Assembly: GCF_029318685.1 (NCBI RefSeq)
Contig: NZ_CP119677.1
Coordinates: 744,001 to 808,000, forward strand
Length of the DNA stretch: 64,000 nucleotides
Source: Ruminiclostridium papyrosolvens DSM 2782
GTDB taxonomy: Bacteria > Bacillota > Clostridia > Acetivibrionales > DSM-1351
Direction: 5' to 3'
A model generated the notes under the pieces. It saw nothing but the letters and a program-made list of their open reading frames with translations, was not told where the DNA came from and made no database searches. The translations under genes were made by a program, and so were the position numbers. Of the stretch, positions 8,145 to 16,509 are shown one piece after another; within the stretch, counting starts at the first letter, position 1, and every line of letters begins with the position of its first letter.

Positions 8145-9175
8145 TGAAGGAATATATATTGTCCACAGCACTGAGGGAGATATTCAGAGAACATAACTAT
8201 GCGCAGGATTTCTTTAGCTCTATAGGAATATCGGATGCCTCTGTAGGACTTGGCATTGAAGCTTTTCTGAATACTCTTGATGACAGCTGCCTTGATGATT
8301 GTGGAATGGAACGTGAACAGATTGTAAGCCACTTTATTTTGTTTATGGAAAAGATGGCAGAGCTTAAAGAAAAGCCTGATTTTACAATAAGTGAAATTGC
8401 GGTGGTAGGAGGCCATGATAAATCGGGAAATAGTGAAAATATCACTTTGACTATGAAGCCCGGGGAGATTATATCCATTGTGGGACCCACGGGCTCAGGA
8501 AAAAGCAGACTGCTGGCAGATATAGAGTGTCTTGCTCAAGGAGATACTCCTACAGGCAGGCATGTTCTTTTAAACGGAAAAGCACCAGCCTATGATAAGA
8601 GATTTTCTGTAGAGCATAAGCTTGTGGCTCAGCTGTCTCAAAATATGAATTTTATTATGGATTTGACAGTGGGAGAATTCTTAGCCATGCATGCTGAAAG
8701 CCGTATGGCCCCGGATATTGAATATATTGTGAAAACTATTGCACAATGTGCAAATGAGCTGGCGGGAGAAAAGTTTACCATGAAAACGGCAGTTACAGCC
8801 TTAAGCGGAGGGCAATCCAGAGCCCTTATGATAGCAGATACTGCACTTCTGAGCAGATCTCCCATTGTATTGATTGATGAGATTGAGAATGCCGGAGTTG
8901 ACCGTAAGAAAGCCTTGGAGCTTCTTGTTAAAAAGGAAAAAATAGTATTGATGGCTACCCACGACCCCATTCTTGCCTTGATGGGCAATAAAAGAATTGT
9001 GATTCGCAACGGCGGAATGAGTAAGATTATAGAAACCGGCAATGTGGAGAGAGAGAATCTTGAACTGCTGCAGCATATGGATGCAAGAATAGTGGAGCTT
9101 CGCAACAGGCTTAGAAATGGTGGGAAAATAGACTTTAATGTAGGTGATTTTTTTGAATTAGAGAAAGTAAGGTGA
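8144..9175 (+). CDS. Orphan ABC ATPase with N-terminal helical extension
   Basis: 343 aa. The first ~85 residues are helical and unlike a normal ABC subunit, recalling the short DUF1858/ScdA_N-type domains in a loose way (EIFREHNYAQDFFSSIGI). The ABC domain follows: Walker A GPTGSGKS near residue 114, signature LSGGQSRALM, Walker B SPIVLIDEIENAG, and H-loop MATHDP. The expected D-loop SALD is replaced by AGVD. The FecCD permease downstream has its own ATPase, so this one has no clear membrane partner. It starts on the stop codon of the GTPase. It may power a soluble complex or remodel the cytosolic binding proteins (inference). Confidence 0.75.
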   Translation: MKEYILSTALREIFREHNYAQDFFSSIGISDASVGLGIEAFLNTLDDSCLDDCGMEREQIVSHFILFMEKMAELKEKPDFTISEIAVVGGHDKSGNSENITLTMKPGEIISIVGPTGSGKSRLLADIECLAQGDTPTGRHVLLNGKAPAYDKRFSVEHKLVAQLSQNMNFIMDLTVGEFLAMHAESRMAPDIEYIVKTIAQCANELAGEKFTMKTAVTALSGGQSRALMIADTALLSRSPIVLIDEIENAGVDRKKALELLVKKEKIVLMATHDPILALMGNKRIVIRNGGMSKIIETGNVERENLELLQHMDARIVELRNRLRNGGKIDFNVGDFFELEKVR

Positions 9176-9179
9176 GCTA

Positions 9180-10316
9180 ATGAAAAATAAAGTATTTTTA
9201 AAAACTATTACTTTTATACTGACAGCAGCTTTTATGCTTGCAGGCTGTGGAGGTACGGATAAAAATAAGTATGAACAGCCTGCCTCTTCTGCAATCAGTC
9301 AGGAGAATGAGGTTAAAGCTGAAAAAAGCAAAGAGATACTTGATATGGCAGGACGAAGAGTAAAGGTTCCAAGTGAAATCAAAAAGGCTTATGCCACAAG
9401 TCAGATAGGAATTATTGCGCTATACACCCTCAACCCTGACAAGCTCGCCGGATGGGGATTCGCTTTATCGGAATCGGATAAACAGTTTATATCAGAAAAG
9501 TATTATGAGTTACCCGTGCTGGGAGTATGGTCAGGAAAGAACGGAACAGGAAATGTAGAAGAAATCATTAAGGTACATCCTGACATTATTTTTTCAATAG
9601 GTACAATCGACAGCTCTCAAAAAGATTTGTCCGATAAAATACAGGTGCAAACAGGAATACCCGTTGTAATGCTGGATGCTCCGCTTGAAAAACTCGATAT
9701 AATGTATGAGAAATTGGGAGATATCATGGGTGAAAAAGACCGTGCTAAAGAGCTTGGAGATTATTGTGCAAAGACGATTGCCGATATTAACAAGTTCAAG
9801 CTCAAAATTCCTCATGGAAAACAGCTTAAGGTGTATTACGCAGAAGGAGCCAAAGGACTTGAAACTGATCCGAAAGGTTCTTTCCATACAGAGGTACTTG
9901 ATTTTGCAGGCGGAATAAACGTTGCAGAGGTTCCTAAGCAGAGTGGCTTTGGCAGGTCGGCAGTTTCATTGGAGCAACTGCTGAAATGGAATCCTGAGGT
10001 TATTGTTGTAGGTTATGACAAGGATGCGAAGTCCGGCTTTTTCAAAGACATATATACTACGCCTGAATGGAAGAGTATCAAAGCTGTAAAGGATAAAAAA
10101 GTTTATGCTATACCCAATAAGCCCTTTGACTGGTTTGACAGGCCGCCGTCTGTTAATCGTATCTTAGGTGTAAAGTGGCTGGCTAACCTACTGTATCCTG
10201 AGTATGTAAACCTGAATATTGATAATGAAGTAAAGGATTTTTACGATAAATTTTATCACAAGAAGCTTACAGAACAAGAGGTTAAGAACCTGCTGACAGA
10301 GGCTCGCGGCAGATAA
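9180..10316 (+). CDS. MolA-like substrate-binding lipoprotein 2
   Basis: 378 aa; the signal peptide ends in lipobox LAGC (Cys23). It has the same TroA/BtuF-type fold and signature blocks as the lipoprotein at 4618 (MAGRRVKVPSEIKKAY, VYYAEGAKGLETDPKGS, FDWFDRPPSVNRILGVKWL). It sits 12 bases before the FecCD-type permease, so it is the cognate binding protein by position. By homology to the MolA family it should bind molybdate or tungstate outside the membrane. Iron-siderophore or cobalamin binding is less likely given ModD and the COG1910-type regulator in the same locus. Confidence 0.8.
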   Translation: MKNKVFLKTITFILTAAFMLAGCGGTDKNKYEQPASSAISQENEVKAEKSKEILDMAGRRVKVPSEIKKAYATSQIGIIALYTLNPDKLAGWGFALSESDKQFISEKYYELPVLGVWSGKNGTGNVEEIIKVHPDIIFSIGTIDSSQKDLSDKIQVQTGIPVVMLDAPLEKLDIMYEKLGDIMGEKDRAKELGDYCAKTIADINKFKLKIPHGKQLKVYYAEGAKGLETDPKGSFHTEVLDFAGGINVAEVPKQSGFGRSAVSLEQLLKWNPEVIVVGYDKDAKSGFFKDIYTTPEWKSIKAVKDKKVYAIPNKPFDWFDRPPSVNRILGVKWLANLLYPEYVNLNIDNEVKDFYDKFYHKKLTEQEVKNLLTEARGR

Positions 10317-10328
10317 AGGGGTGATACC

Positions 10329-11414
10329 ATGGGATTTGTTAATGAAATTATAGTAAAGAAGAATGTAAAAACGTTTAGTATCCACAATGAAGAAAAATCC
10401 GGAGCAAGAGTAGGTTATATTACAATTGTTTTAGCTGTCATGCCCATTGTAGCATTTGTCATATCCTTTACTTTAGGAAGATACGGGATATCATTGAGTG
10501 AAATTTTAAACATGTTTTTTTCTAAAATTTTCGGGAAGGAAGTTACTTGGACAGCTACAACAGAAACAGTTATATTTAATGTCAGACTTCCAAGAATACT
10601 TGCAGCTATGCTGGTAGGAGGAGCATTATCTGTCTCAGGTGCCTCATATCAGGGCTTGTTTAAAAATCCAATGGTATCTCCCGACATACTTGGAGCATCT
10701 GCAGGAGCCGGGTTTGGAGCAGCAGTAGGAATTCTCTTGTCCTTGGGTATTGCAGGAATACAAGTAACTTCCTTCCTTTTTGGGCTAGGGGCCGTGGCTT
10801 TAACATTTATCATCAGTACTATAATTGGAAAAGGGAACAATGCAGTTTTGGTATTGGTACTGACAGGAATGGTGGTTTCCACGTTGTTTACTTCCTTTAT
10901 TTCAATGACGAAATATCTGGCAGACCCGTACAGCAAGCTTCCCGCAATAACCTTCTGGCTCATGGGAGGGTTGTCCACCATAAGTATGAATGACATAAAT
11001 ATTATTATTTTCCCTCTTTTACTTGGAGCTGTACCCATAATTCTTCTAAGATGGAAACTCAATGTTTTATCCTTTGGTGAAGAGGAGGCAAAAGCATTAG
11101 GAATTGATACCTCGGTAATCAGAGTAATTATAATCATCTGTTCTACCTTGTTAACGGCTGCTTCTGTTTCCATATGCGGTATGATTGGATGGGTGGGACT
11201 CATCATACCACATCTTGCCAGAATGCTTGTGGGACCCAACTATAAGGTTCTGCTGCCGGCGTCGTTTTTTATTGGAAGTACATATCTTCTTATTGTAGAT
11301 GATGTGGCCAGAAGCAGCTTTGCTTTGGAGATTCCGCTGGGCATACTTACCTCCTTAATAGGTGCTCCATTTTTCATTTATCTTTTGATTAAAGGAAAGA
11401 GGGGATGGATATGA
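10329..11414 (+). CDS. FecCD/MolB-type ABC transporter permease
   Basis: A 361-aa BtuC-type permease of usual size, with about ten transmembrane helices. Family landmarks are FNVRLPRILAAMLVGGALSV near residue 80, YQGLFKNPMVSPDILGASAG, and GMIGWVGLIIPHLARMLVG near residue 280 (the coupling region). The start at 10329 has a weak GGGGTG upstream site. It exchanges substrate with the MolA-like lipoproteins and couples to the ATPase whose gene begins inside its last codons. The substrate is most likely molybdate or tungstate by context. Confidence 0.88.
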   Translation: MGFVNEIIVKKNVKTFSIHNEEKSGARVGYITIVLAVMPIVAFVISFTLGRYGISLSEILNMFFSKIFGKEVTWTATTETVIFNVRLPRILAAMLVGGALSVSGASYQGLFKNPMVSPDILGASAGAGFGAAVGILLSLGIAGIQVTSFLFGLGAVALTFIISTIIGKGNNAVLVLVLTGMVVSTLFTSFISMTKYLADPYSKLPAITFWLMGGLSTISMNDINIIIFPLLLGAVPIILLRWKLNVLSFGEEEAKALGIDTSVIRVIIIICSTLLTAASVSICGMIGWVGLIIPHLARMLVGPNYKVLLPASFFIGSTYLLIVDDVARSSFALEIPLGILTSLIGAPFFIYLLIKGKRGWI

Positions 11415-12193
11415 GACTGGAAGTAAAAAATGCCGTTTGTGGTTACGGAGCAAAAAAAGTAGTAGAAAACATATCCTTAAGCGTTGAAACCGGGGAGATT
11501 CTGTGCCTGCTTGGGCCTAATGGTGTTGGAAAAACAACCTTCTTTAAGAGTATTCTGGGTTTTTTGAAGCTTATGGATGGAGAAGTACTGCTAAATGGGG
11601 ATAACATTAATAGTCTTACTAAAAGAAAGGTTGCAAAACTTATCGGATATGTTCCTCAGGCTCATACTCCTCCATTTCCTTTTACTGTTTTGGATGTTGT
11701 GGTGATGGGAAGGACTGCTCATATGGGCATGTTCGCTTCTCCTTCAACAAAGGATATAGAGATTGCAGAAAAAGCATTGAATACTCTGGGTATTTCGTCT
11801 TTAAAAAATTGTATTTATACGGAAATCAGTGGTGGAGAGCGGCAAATGGTGCTGATTGCACGTGCTCTGACACAACAGCCCAAGATACTCATTATGGATG
11901 AGCCGACTTCCAGTCTGGATTTTGGAAACCAAATCAGGGTGCTGGAGCAAATTAATAGACTTTCAAGAAAGGGTATAGGAGTCATAATGACTTCCCATTT
12001 TCCAAACCACGTTTTTCTATGTTCTTCTAAGGTAGCCTTGTTGCAGAGAAATCAGATTTTTACAGTTGGAAGCGTTGACGAGGTTGTCACGGAAGAAAAT
12101 CTGAGGTCCGCATATGGAATAAATGTGAGAATAACCGGTATAGAGGATTCGAAAGGAAGTATTATTAAAGCCTGTATTCCTCTTATTAGTTAG
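11411..12193 (+). CDS. FecE/MolC-type ABC transporter ATPase
   Basis: I chose the ATG at 11411, which lies 6 bases after GAGGGG; the ATG at 11405 abuts that site. Motifs: Walker A GPNGVGKTT, signature ISGGERQMVLIARAL, Walker B PKILIMDEPTSSLDFG, H-loop SHFP. It is a BtuD/FecE-type ATPase of normal length that overlaps the permease gene by four bases, so the pair is translated together. It energises import through the 10329 permease. Confidence 0.88.
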   Translation: MRLEVKNAVCGYGAKKVVENISLSVETGEILCLLGPNGVGKTTFFKSILGFLKLMDGEVLLNGDNINSLTKRKVAKLIGYVPQAHTPPFPFTVLDVVVMGRTAHMGMFASPSTKDIEIAEKALNTLGISSLKNCIYTEISGGERQMVLIARALTQQPKILIMDEPTSSLDFGNQIRVLEQINRLSRKGIGVIMTSHFPNHVFLCSSKVALLQRNQIFTVGSVDEVVTEENLRSAYGINVRITGIEDSKGSIIKACIPLIS

Positions 12194-12254
12194 AGCAAAA
12201 AATTATTGAGAGGTAATGTGTGAGACTTTTTAGTGGAAAGAAAGTGAGAAATAT

Positions 12255-13097
12255 ATGTATATAAGTGATGAAATGATTGAACGTTTTATAAAGGAAGATA
12301 TACCTTATTTGGATTTAACGACTCTTGTATTGGGTATTGGAAGTAAATTAGGTCAGATCCGTTTTATGGCAAGGGAGGATATGGTCTTGTCTGCTGCAGA
12401 AGAGGTTAGGAGGATATTTGGAAAACTTGGAATAAACGTAAGCCGATTATTGCCAACAGGTACCTTGGTTAAGAAAGAAGAAACTTTTATCATAGCAGAT
12501 GGATTGGCAACCAATCTTCATATGGCTTGGAAGGTTTCCTTGAACCTTCTGGAATACTGTTGTGGCATAGCAACAAAAACAAAAAATCTTGTTGATAAGG
12601 CAAAGTCAATTAATCCTGATGTAGCGATTGTTGCCACAAGAAAATCATTTCCCGGAACAAAGGAGCTGGCAGTAAAATCTGTTGTAGCCGGGGGTGGTTA
12701 CCCCCACAGGCTTGGATTGTCTGAAACCATATTGATTTTTAAGCAGCATATGAACTTTATGGGTGGTTTGGAGGAGTTGCCAAAAGAGATAAAGCAAATA
12801 AGAAGTAATGCTTATGAAAAGAAAATAATAGTTGAAGTTGAGAATAAGGCAGAGGCTATTATGCTTGCAGAGGCAGGAGTAGACGGTATTCAGTTTGATA
12901 AGGTACCTGCTTCAGATTTAAAACAAATAGTTGATAGTATTAGAAGAATCAACCCAAATATTACTTTAATAGCTGCCGGTGGGATAAATGGGGGTAATGT
13001 GCAGGAGTACGCAGACACAGGTGTTGATACTATCGCAACTACCTCCGTCTATTTTGGAAAACCTGCTGACATTAAGGTTACTATGGAAAGATTATGA
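12255..13097 (+). CDS. modD: ModD, quinolinate-phosphoribosyltransferase-like protein of molybdate loci
   Basis: 280 aa with the NadC/ModD alpha-beta fold. The blocks RKSFPGTKELAVKSVVAGGG, YPHRLGLSETILIFKQH and LIAAGGINGGNVQEYADTGV are typical of ModD. The family is homologous to nicotinate-nucleotide pyrophosphorylase and is found beside molybdate transporters, but its reaction is not established. There is a 61-base gap after the ATPase gene and a GAGAAAT upstream site. No nadA/nadB are nearby, which supports ModD over NadC. Its presence is one of the strongest signs that the operon concerns molybdate or tungstate. Confidence 0.85.
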   Translation: MYISDEMIERFIKEDIPYLDLTTLVLGIGSKLGQIRFMAREDMVLSAAEEVRRIFGKLGINVSRLLPTGTLVKKEETFIIADGLATNLHMAWKVSLNLLEYCCGIATKTKNLVDKAKSINPDVAIVATRKSFPGTKELAVKSVVAGGGYPHRLGLSETILIFKQHMNFMGGLEELPKEIKQIRSNAYEKKIIVEVENKAEAIMLAEAGVDGIQFDKVPASDLKQIVDSIRRINPNITLIAAGGINGGNVQEYADTGVDTIATTSVYFGKPADIKVTMERL

Positions 13098-13110
13098 GGC
13101 AGGTGAATCT

Positions 13111-14121
13111 ATGAATACAATAAGCAAAAACAATTTTATGAGTGATATTTTAAAAAGTTATCCGGAAACAACGGATAGAATGAACTTGCTGGCATTGCTG
13201 CCGTGTCCTTTAAAGCTACCGTTGCAGGAGGCCTTTAGTAAATTTGTTCAGAAAAATAACTTAAAGAATCTGGAATATTTAATTGAAGGTAATGCGAACA
13301 ACCAATACTCATATTACAGTTTTGTAGAGCAGTTGGAGGATATTGATGAAATACCTGATATTGTTATATCGCCGGGTATAAATAGTTTTTATTATAAAAA
13401 TTTTGTTGATAAATTTATAGACAAAGGCCTTTTTGTCAGTGTATCACAAAACACACCCAATAATCTGTTGTCCCAAATTGGAGTTAATGACCCTGGAGGG
13501 AATTATACTGTTATTGCTATGAATCTGCTTGTAATGGTTGTTGACAAGCTTAAAATTGGGAATCAATCAATTCCGCAATCATGGGGTGATTTGCTGCAGC
13601 CTGAATTTGAAAAAAAAGTTGCAATACGAGGGCAGAATAATTCTTTTTGTGAGACAACATTGCTTACTTTATTCAAGCAGTTTGGATTTGAGGGAGTCAG
13701 AAAACTCGGCAAGGCAGTTAAGTATGGTTGGCACCCTTCGCAAATGGCAAAGTTAGCAGGAAGCAATAGTAACGATTCACCTGTCATAAGTGTTATGCCA
13801 TATTTTTTCACCAAAACCATAAAGCACAAAGAAAATGTTGAAGTAGTCTGGCCAAAAGACGGCGCAATCATTAGCCCGGTTACTATGCTTGTGAAAGCTG
13901 ATAAGGCAAAAGAATTAAAGCAGATAACAGAGTTTTTTACCGGGGCTGAAGTGGGGCGTATTTGTGCAGCTGCCAGCTTTCCAACAATGCATCCGGAGAT
14001 TGATAATAAGCTGCCGCAAAGTGCCAACTTAAACTGGATTGGGTGGGAATTTATTAAGGAATATGACATAGGCGGGCTAATGACAGATTTAAACCGACAA
14101 TTTCTTAAAGCTTTTATATAA
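13111..14121 (+). CDS. Cytosolic ABC-type substrate-binding protein 2 with DUF1858-like N-terminus
   Basis: 336 aa from the ATG at 13111, after AGGCAGGTG; an in-frame start at 12988 lies inside modD and is rejected. It has no signal peptide. The first 30 residues (SDILKSYPETTDRM) recall DUF1858, then LLPCPLKLPLQEAF aligns with the CPLK block of the paralogue at 6421. Shared blocks are HPSQMAKLAGSNSND, VVWPKDGAIISPVTMLVK and the C-terminal WIGWEFI. The paralogue's internal cysteines are mostly absent here, so the two probably differ in ligand or partner. It is last in the operon, followed by a strong terminator. Confidence 0.7.
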   Translation: MNTISKNNFMSDILKSYPETTDRMNLLALLPCPLKLPLQEAFSKFVQKNNLKNLEYLIEGNANNQYSYYSFVEQLEDIDEIPDIVISPGINSFYYKNFVDKFIDKGLFVSVSQNTPNNLLSQIGVNDPGGNYTVIAMNLLVMVVDKLKIGNQSIPQSWGDLLQPEFEKKVAIRGQNNSFCETTLLTLFKQFGFEGVRKLGKAVKYGWHPSQMAKLAGSNSNDSPVISVMPYFFTKTIKHKENVEVVWPKDGAIISPVTMLVKADKAKELKQITEFFTGAEVGRICAAASFPTMHPEIDNKLPQSANLNWIGWEFIKEYDIGGLMTDLNRQFLKAFI

Positions 14122-14147
14122 TAGCGCATTACTCCTATTTTTCTGTA

Positions 14148-14184
14148 AACCCTTTTTGTCAGACAAAAAGGGTTCATTTTTTTT
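14148..14184 (+). terminator. Intrinsic terminator of the molybdate/tungstate operon
   Basis: AACCCTTTTTGTC and GACAAAAAGGGTT form a 13-bp inverted repeat separated by one base, followed by a T8 run. Confidence 0.85.
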
Positions 14185-14292
14185 ATATCCCAAAAGATGC
14201 AAGAGAGAGTTTAATAATATCAGTTAATTAGTATAATAATGATATAGAATTTTTTGGCGATGATTCAAAATAACAAAAGTGAGGTAAATATT

Positions 14293-15750
14293 ATGACAGA
14301 CATACTTAAAAACATACAACCTGTTGAGGTGTTTAAATACTTTGAAAAGCTTACGCAAATTCCAAGAGGGTCGGGGAATGAAAAAGAGGTCAGCGATTAT
14401 CTGGTATCCTTTGCAAAAGAACATAATCTGGAGTATGTACAGGATTCGGCACTAAATGTTGTTATAAGAAAGAAGGCAGCACAGGGATTTGAAAACAGCC
14501 CTGCTGTTGTTTTGCAAGGACATATGGATATGGTGTGTGAAAAAAATAAAGCTATAGAGCATGATTTTGCCAAAGACCCACTAAAGTTAAGAATAATTGA
14601 TGACATGCTATATGCCACGGATACAACTTTAGGAGCTGATAATGGAATAGCGGTTGCCATGGGATTGGCAATTCTGGCTTCTGACGAATATCAACATCCG
14701 CCAATAGAATTACTAGTCACCACTTCCGAAGAAACAGGAATGGGTGGAGCTATGGCATTGGAACCTGAAAATTTAGAAGGAAGAATACTTATTAACATAG
14801 ATTCAGAAGAAGAGGGTACTCTTTTGGTGAGCTGTGCAGGCGGACGCACAGTCAGAACAACAATTCCTGCAGTGAGGGAAGCTGTAGACGAGAACCTTGT
14901 TCCATATATGGTGAAAATCAGCGGGTTAAAAGGCGGACACTCGGGAATGGAGATAGATAAAGAGAGAGGAAACTCAAATAAACTGATGGGTCGTATACTT
15001 ATGTCTGTTTTATATGAAACGGATTTTAGACTCAGCTCATTAAACGGAGGCTCAAAACATAACGCAATTCCACGTGAGTCAGACGCTGTTATTTTAGTAA
15101 GAACTAATGATAAAGCCTTAGTTGAGAAAAAAATATCTGAATGTGAAAAAATGTTTAAAACTGAACTGAGAACCTCGGACCCCGATGTAAGAGTGGAATT
15201 TGAGATTTTGCCGGACCGCCCGGATGAAATGTTTTCAAAACAATCAACTATTAACACAGTTAACTATTTGTATCTGCTGATAAATGGGGTAACTTCCATG
15301 AGCATGGATATTAAGGGGTTAGTGGAAAGCTCCTTGAACCTTGGGGTAATTACGACTTTAAAAGATAGTATAGAATTTATAAGCTCAATCAGAAGTTCAG
15401 TTAGAAGCTTAAAGGAGGAATTAACTAATAGGCTTATTGTGACTGCCAAACTAAATGGAGGAAGTGTTGCAACAGAATCAGATTACCCTGAATGGGCATA
15501 TAATCCCACTTCAAAAATCAGAGCAGCTTTTGAAGCTGTATATGAAAAAATGTATAAAAAGAAGCCTGAAATAACAGCGATACATGCAGGACTTGAGTGT
15601 GGGCTGTTTGCTGAGAAATTTGAGGAACTGGATGCAATTTCATTCGGCCCAAATCTATATGACGTTCACACGCCAAATGAGCATATGAGTATTTCTTCGG
15701 TTCAGAGGATGTGGGAATATTTATTGGCGGTACTAAAGAATATAAAATAA
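14293..15750 (+). CDS. pepD: Aminoacyl-histidine dipeptidase (PepD-type, M20)
   Basis: 485 aa. The ATG at 14293 follows GTGAGGTAAA; the upstream in-frame ATG at 14254 lacks a site. M20 metal ligands are visible: VVLQGHMDMVCEK (His and catalytic Asp), TLGADNGIAVAMG, TTSEETGMGG (catalytic Glu) and the C-terminal HAGLECG. The dimerisation domain contains GLKGGHSGMEI. It cleaves X-His dipeptides such as carnosine, with broad cytosolic dipeptidase activity. It is a single-gene unit. Confidence 0.92.
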   Translation: MTDILKNIQPVEVFKYFEKLTQIPRGSGNEKEVSDYLVSFAKEHNLEYVQDSALNVVIRKKAAQGFENSPAVVLQGHMDMVCEKNKAIEHDFAKDPLKLRIIDDMLYATDTTLGADNGIAVAMGLAILASDEYQHPPIELLVTTSEETGMGGAMALEPENLEGRILINIDSEEEGTLLVSCAGGRTVRTTIPAVREAVDENLVPYMVKISGLKGGHSGMEIDKERGNSNKLMGRILMSVLYETDFRLSSLNGGSKHNAIPRESDAVILVRTNDKALVEKKISECEKMFKTELRTSDPDVRVEFEILPDRPDEMFSKQSTINTVNYLYLLINGVTSMSMDIKGLVESSLNLGVITTLKDSIEFISSIRSSVRSLKEELTNRLIVTAKLNGGSVATESDYPEWAYNPTSKIRAAFEAVYEKMYKKKPEITAIHAGLECGLFAEKFEELDAISFGPNLYDVHTPNEHMSISSVQRMWEYLLAVLKNIK

Positions 15751-15803
15751 TAGCAATATGACGGTATGTTTAGGGCTTGTTGCAAAACAGATAAAGCTTA
15801 GTT

Positions 15804-16072
15804 TTACGACGGGCCCTTTAAAGCTTCTAACAAATCTTCGGTTACCTTCTTTTCACTTTCATACATTTTATGTAAAGCTTCAAGTATTCCAGACGGGACA
15901 CCATAGTTTTTTTATGTTCATACATTAAATGAAAATGCCTAATATTTACCTTTTGTTCAGAACCATTTTTGAGGATATCCTCGTAATATTTTATCAGTTC
16001 ATCATATACAGAAATTCCATATACTAAATTGTTTGGAGTTCCTATAATACCAAAATTATAAATAATTATCAA
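15804..16072 (-). pseudogene. Small helical protein gene broken by a +1 shift in a poly-A run
   Basis: The open frame from 16072 (TTG) to 15842 gives 76 residues ending in a basic tail. Reading one base out of frame after the A7 run (about 15908-15914) continues sensibly as YGVPSGILEALHKMYESEKK and then KVTEDLLEALKGPS, ending at 15804. One extra A would join the halves into a helical protein of about 89 residues. I do not recognise the family. It may be a true pseudogene, a sequencing error or homopolymer slippage. Confidence 0.4.
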
Positions 16073-16099
16073 TAATCCGATTAAATTGTGTTAGAAATT

Positions 16100-16117
16100 A
16101 TTGTAATTATTTACAAT
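16100..16117. promoter_or_regulatory. Inverted repeat ATTGTAA-N4-TTACAAT
   Basis: A perfect 7-bp inverted repeat in the region upstream of the peptide precursor gene; a further TTACAATTTACAG follows near 16153. This is a candidate operator of the peptide locus. Confidence 0.35.
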
Positions 16118-16182
16118 TGTATTATAAAATTTGAATAATATAACAATATATGTTACAATTTACAGTAATGTATATTCTGTTT

Positions 16183-16211
16183 TTATGACATACCATTTAA
16201 AGAGGTCATAA
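16183..16211. repeat. Inverted repeat TTATGAC-N15-GTCATAA
   Basis: A perfect 7-bp inverted repeat upstream of the peptide precursor gene. It could be an operator or leader hairpin; no family is recognised. Confidence 0.3.
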
Positions 16212-16271
16212 TTTTAAAAGTAAAATATCCAAAAGAAAATCACTATTTATTTGTAAATACAAATTTTTAAT

Positions 16272-16298
16272 TAATTTAAACTCATAAGGTTTAAATTA
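16272..16298. promoter_or_regulatory. 10-bp inverted repeat in the peptide leader
   Basis: TAATTTAAAC (16272-16281), 7 bases, then GTTTAAATTA (16289-16298), a perfect match 67 bases before the precursor ATG. No U tract follows, so it suits an operator or leader hairpin better than a terminator. Confidence 0.4.
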
Positions 16299-16365
16299 GG
16301 AATCTTTGTGAGTTCAAATAAAATAATCAGGCTGATAAGCATGAAAATGAAAGCGAGGTGATAAT

Positions 16366-16500
16366 ATGAAAAAGCTAGGTAAAAAAATACATAGTTGTCA
16401 CAGAACTATAGAGGCATATGCTGGCTGTGATTGGTATGGCTACACATGTGGTCGTAGGACTGCAGATTATGTGTATGATTATCAAAATAAGAATAGGTAA
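16366..16500 (+). CDS. Cys-containing RiPP precursor peptide (Clo7bot-like)
   Basis: A 44-aa ORF with GCGAGGTGATA before its ATG. The N-terminal part is basic (MKKLGKKIHSCHRT) and the C-terminal part rich in Tyr/Cys (AGCDWYGYTCGRR, then DYVYDYQ). Cysteines fall at 11, 21 and 28. It lies directly before a radical SAM maturase of the CcpM type and two peptide-maturation proteins, the arrangement known for the clostridial Clo7bot Cys-rich peptides. Cysteine sulfurs are the likely sites of radical crosslinking (thioether, inferred from SCIFF/ranthipeptide chemistry). There is no GG-type leader cleavage site and no dedicated exporter next to it. Confidence 0.7.
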   Translation: MKKLGKKIHSCHRTIEAYAGCDWYGYTCGRRTADYVYDYQNKNR

Positions 16501-16509
16501 TTCATAAAA

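Noticed and set aside
4618-12193. Siderophore or cobalamin uptake operon
   Set aside because: FecCD-type parts would fit, but ModD, the COG1910-like regulator and the MolA-type WFDRPPSxNR block favour molybdate/tungstate. No cobalamin riboswitch box was seen upstream.
12255-13097. NadC quinolinate phosphoribosyltransferase
   Set aside because: The fold is shared, but the HRLGLSETILIF block and the locus fit ModD, and no other NAD synthesis gene is adjacent.
12988-13110. Upstream extension of the 13111 protein
   Set aside because: The extra 41 codons lie inside modD and lack a ribosome binding site.
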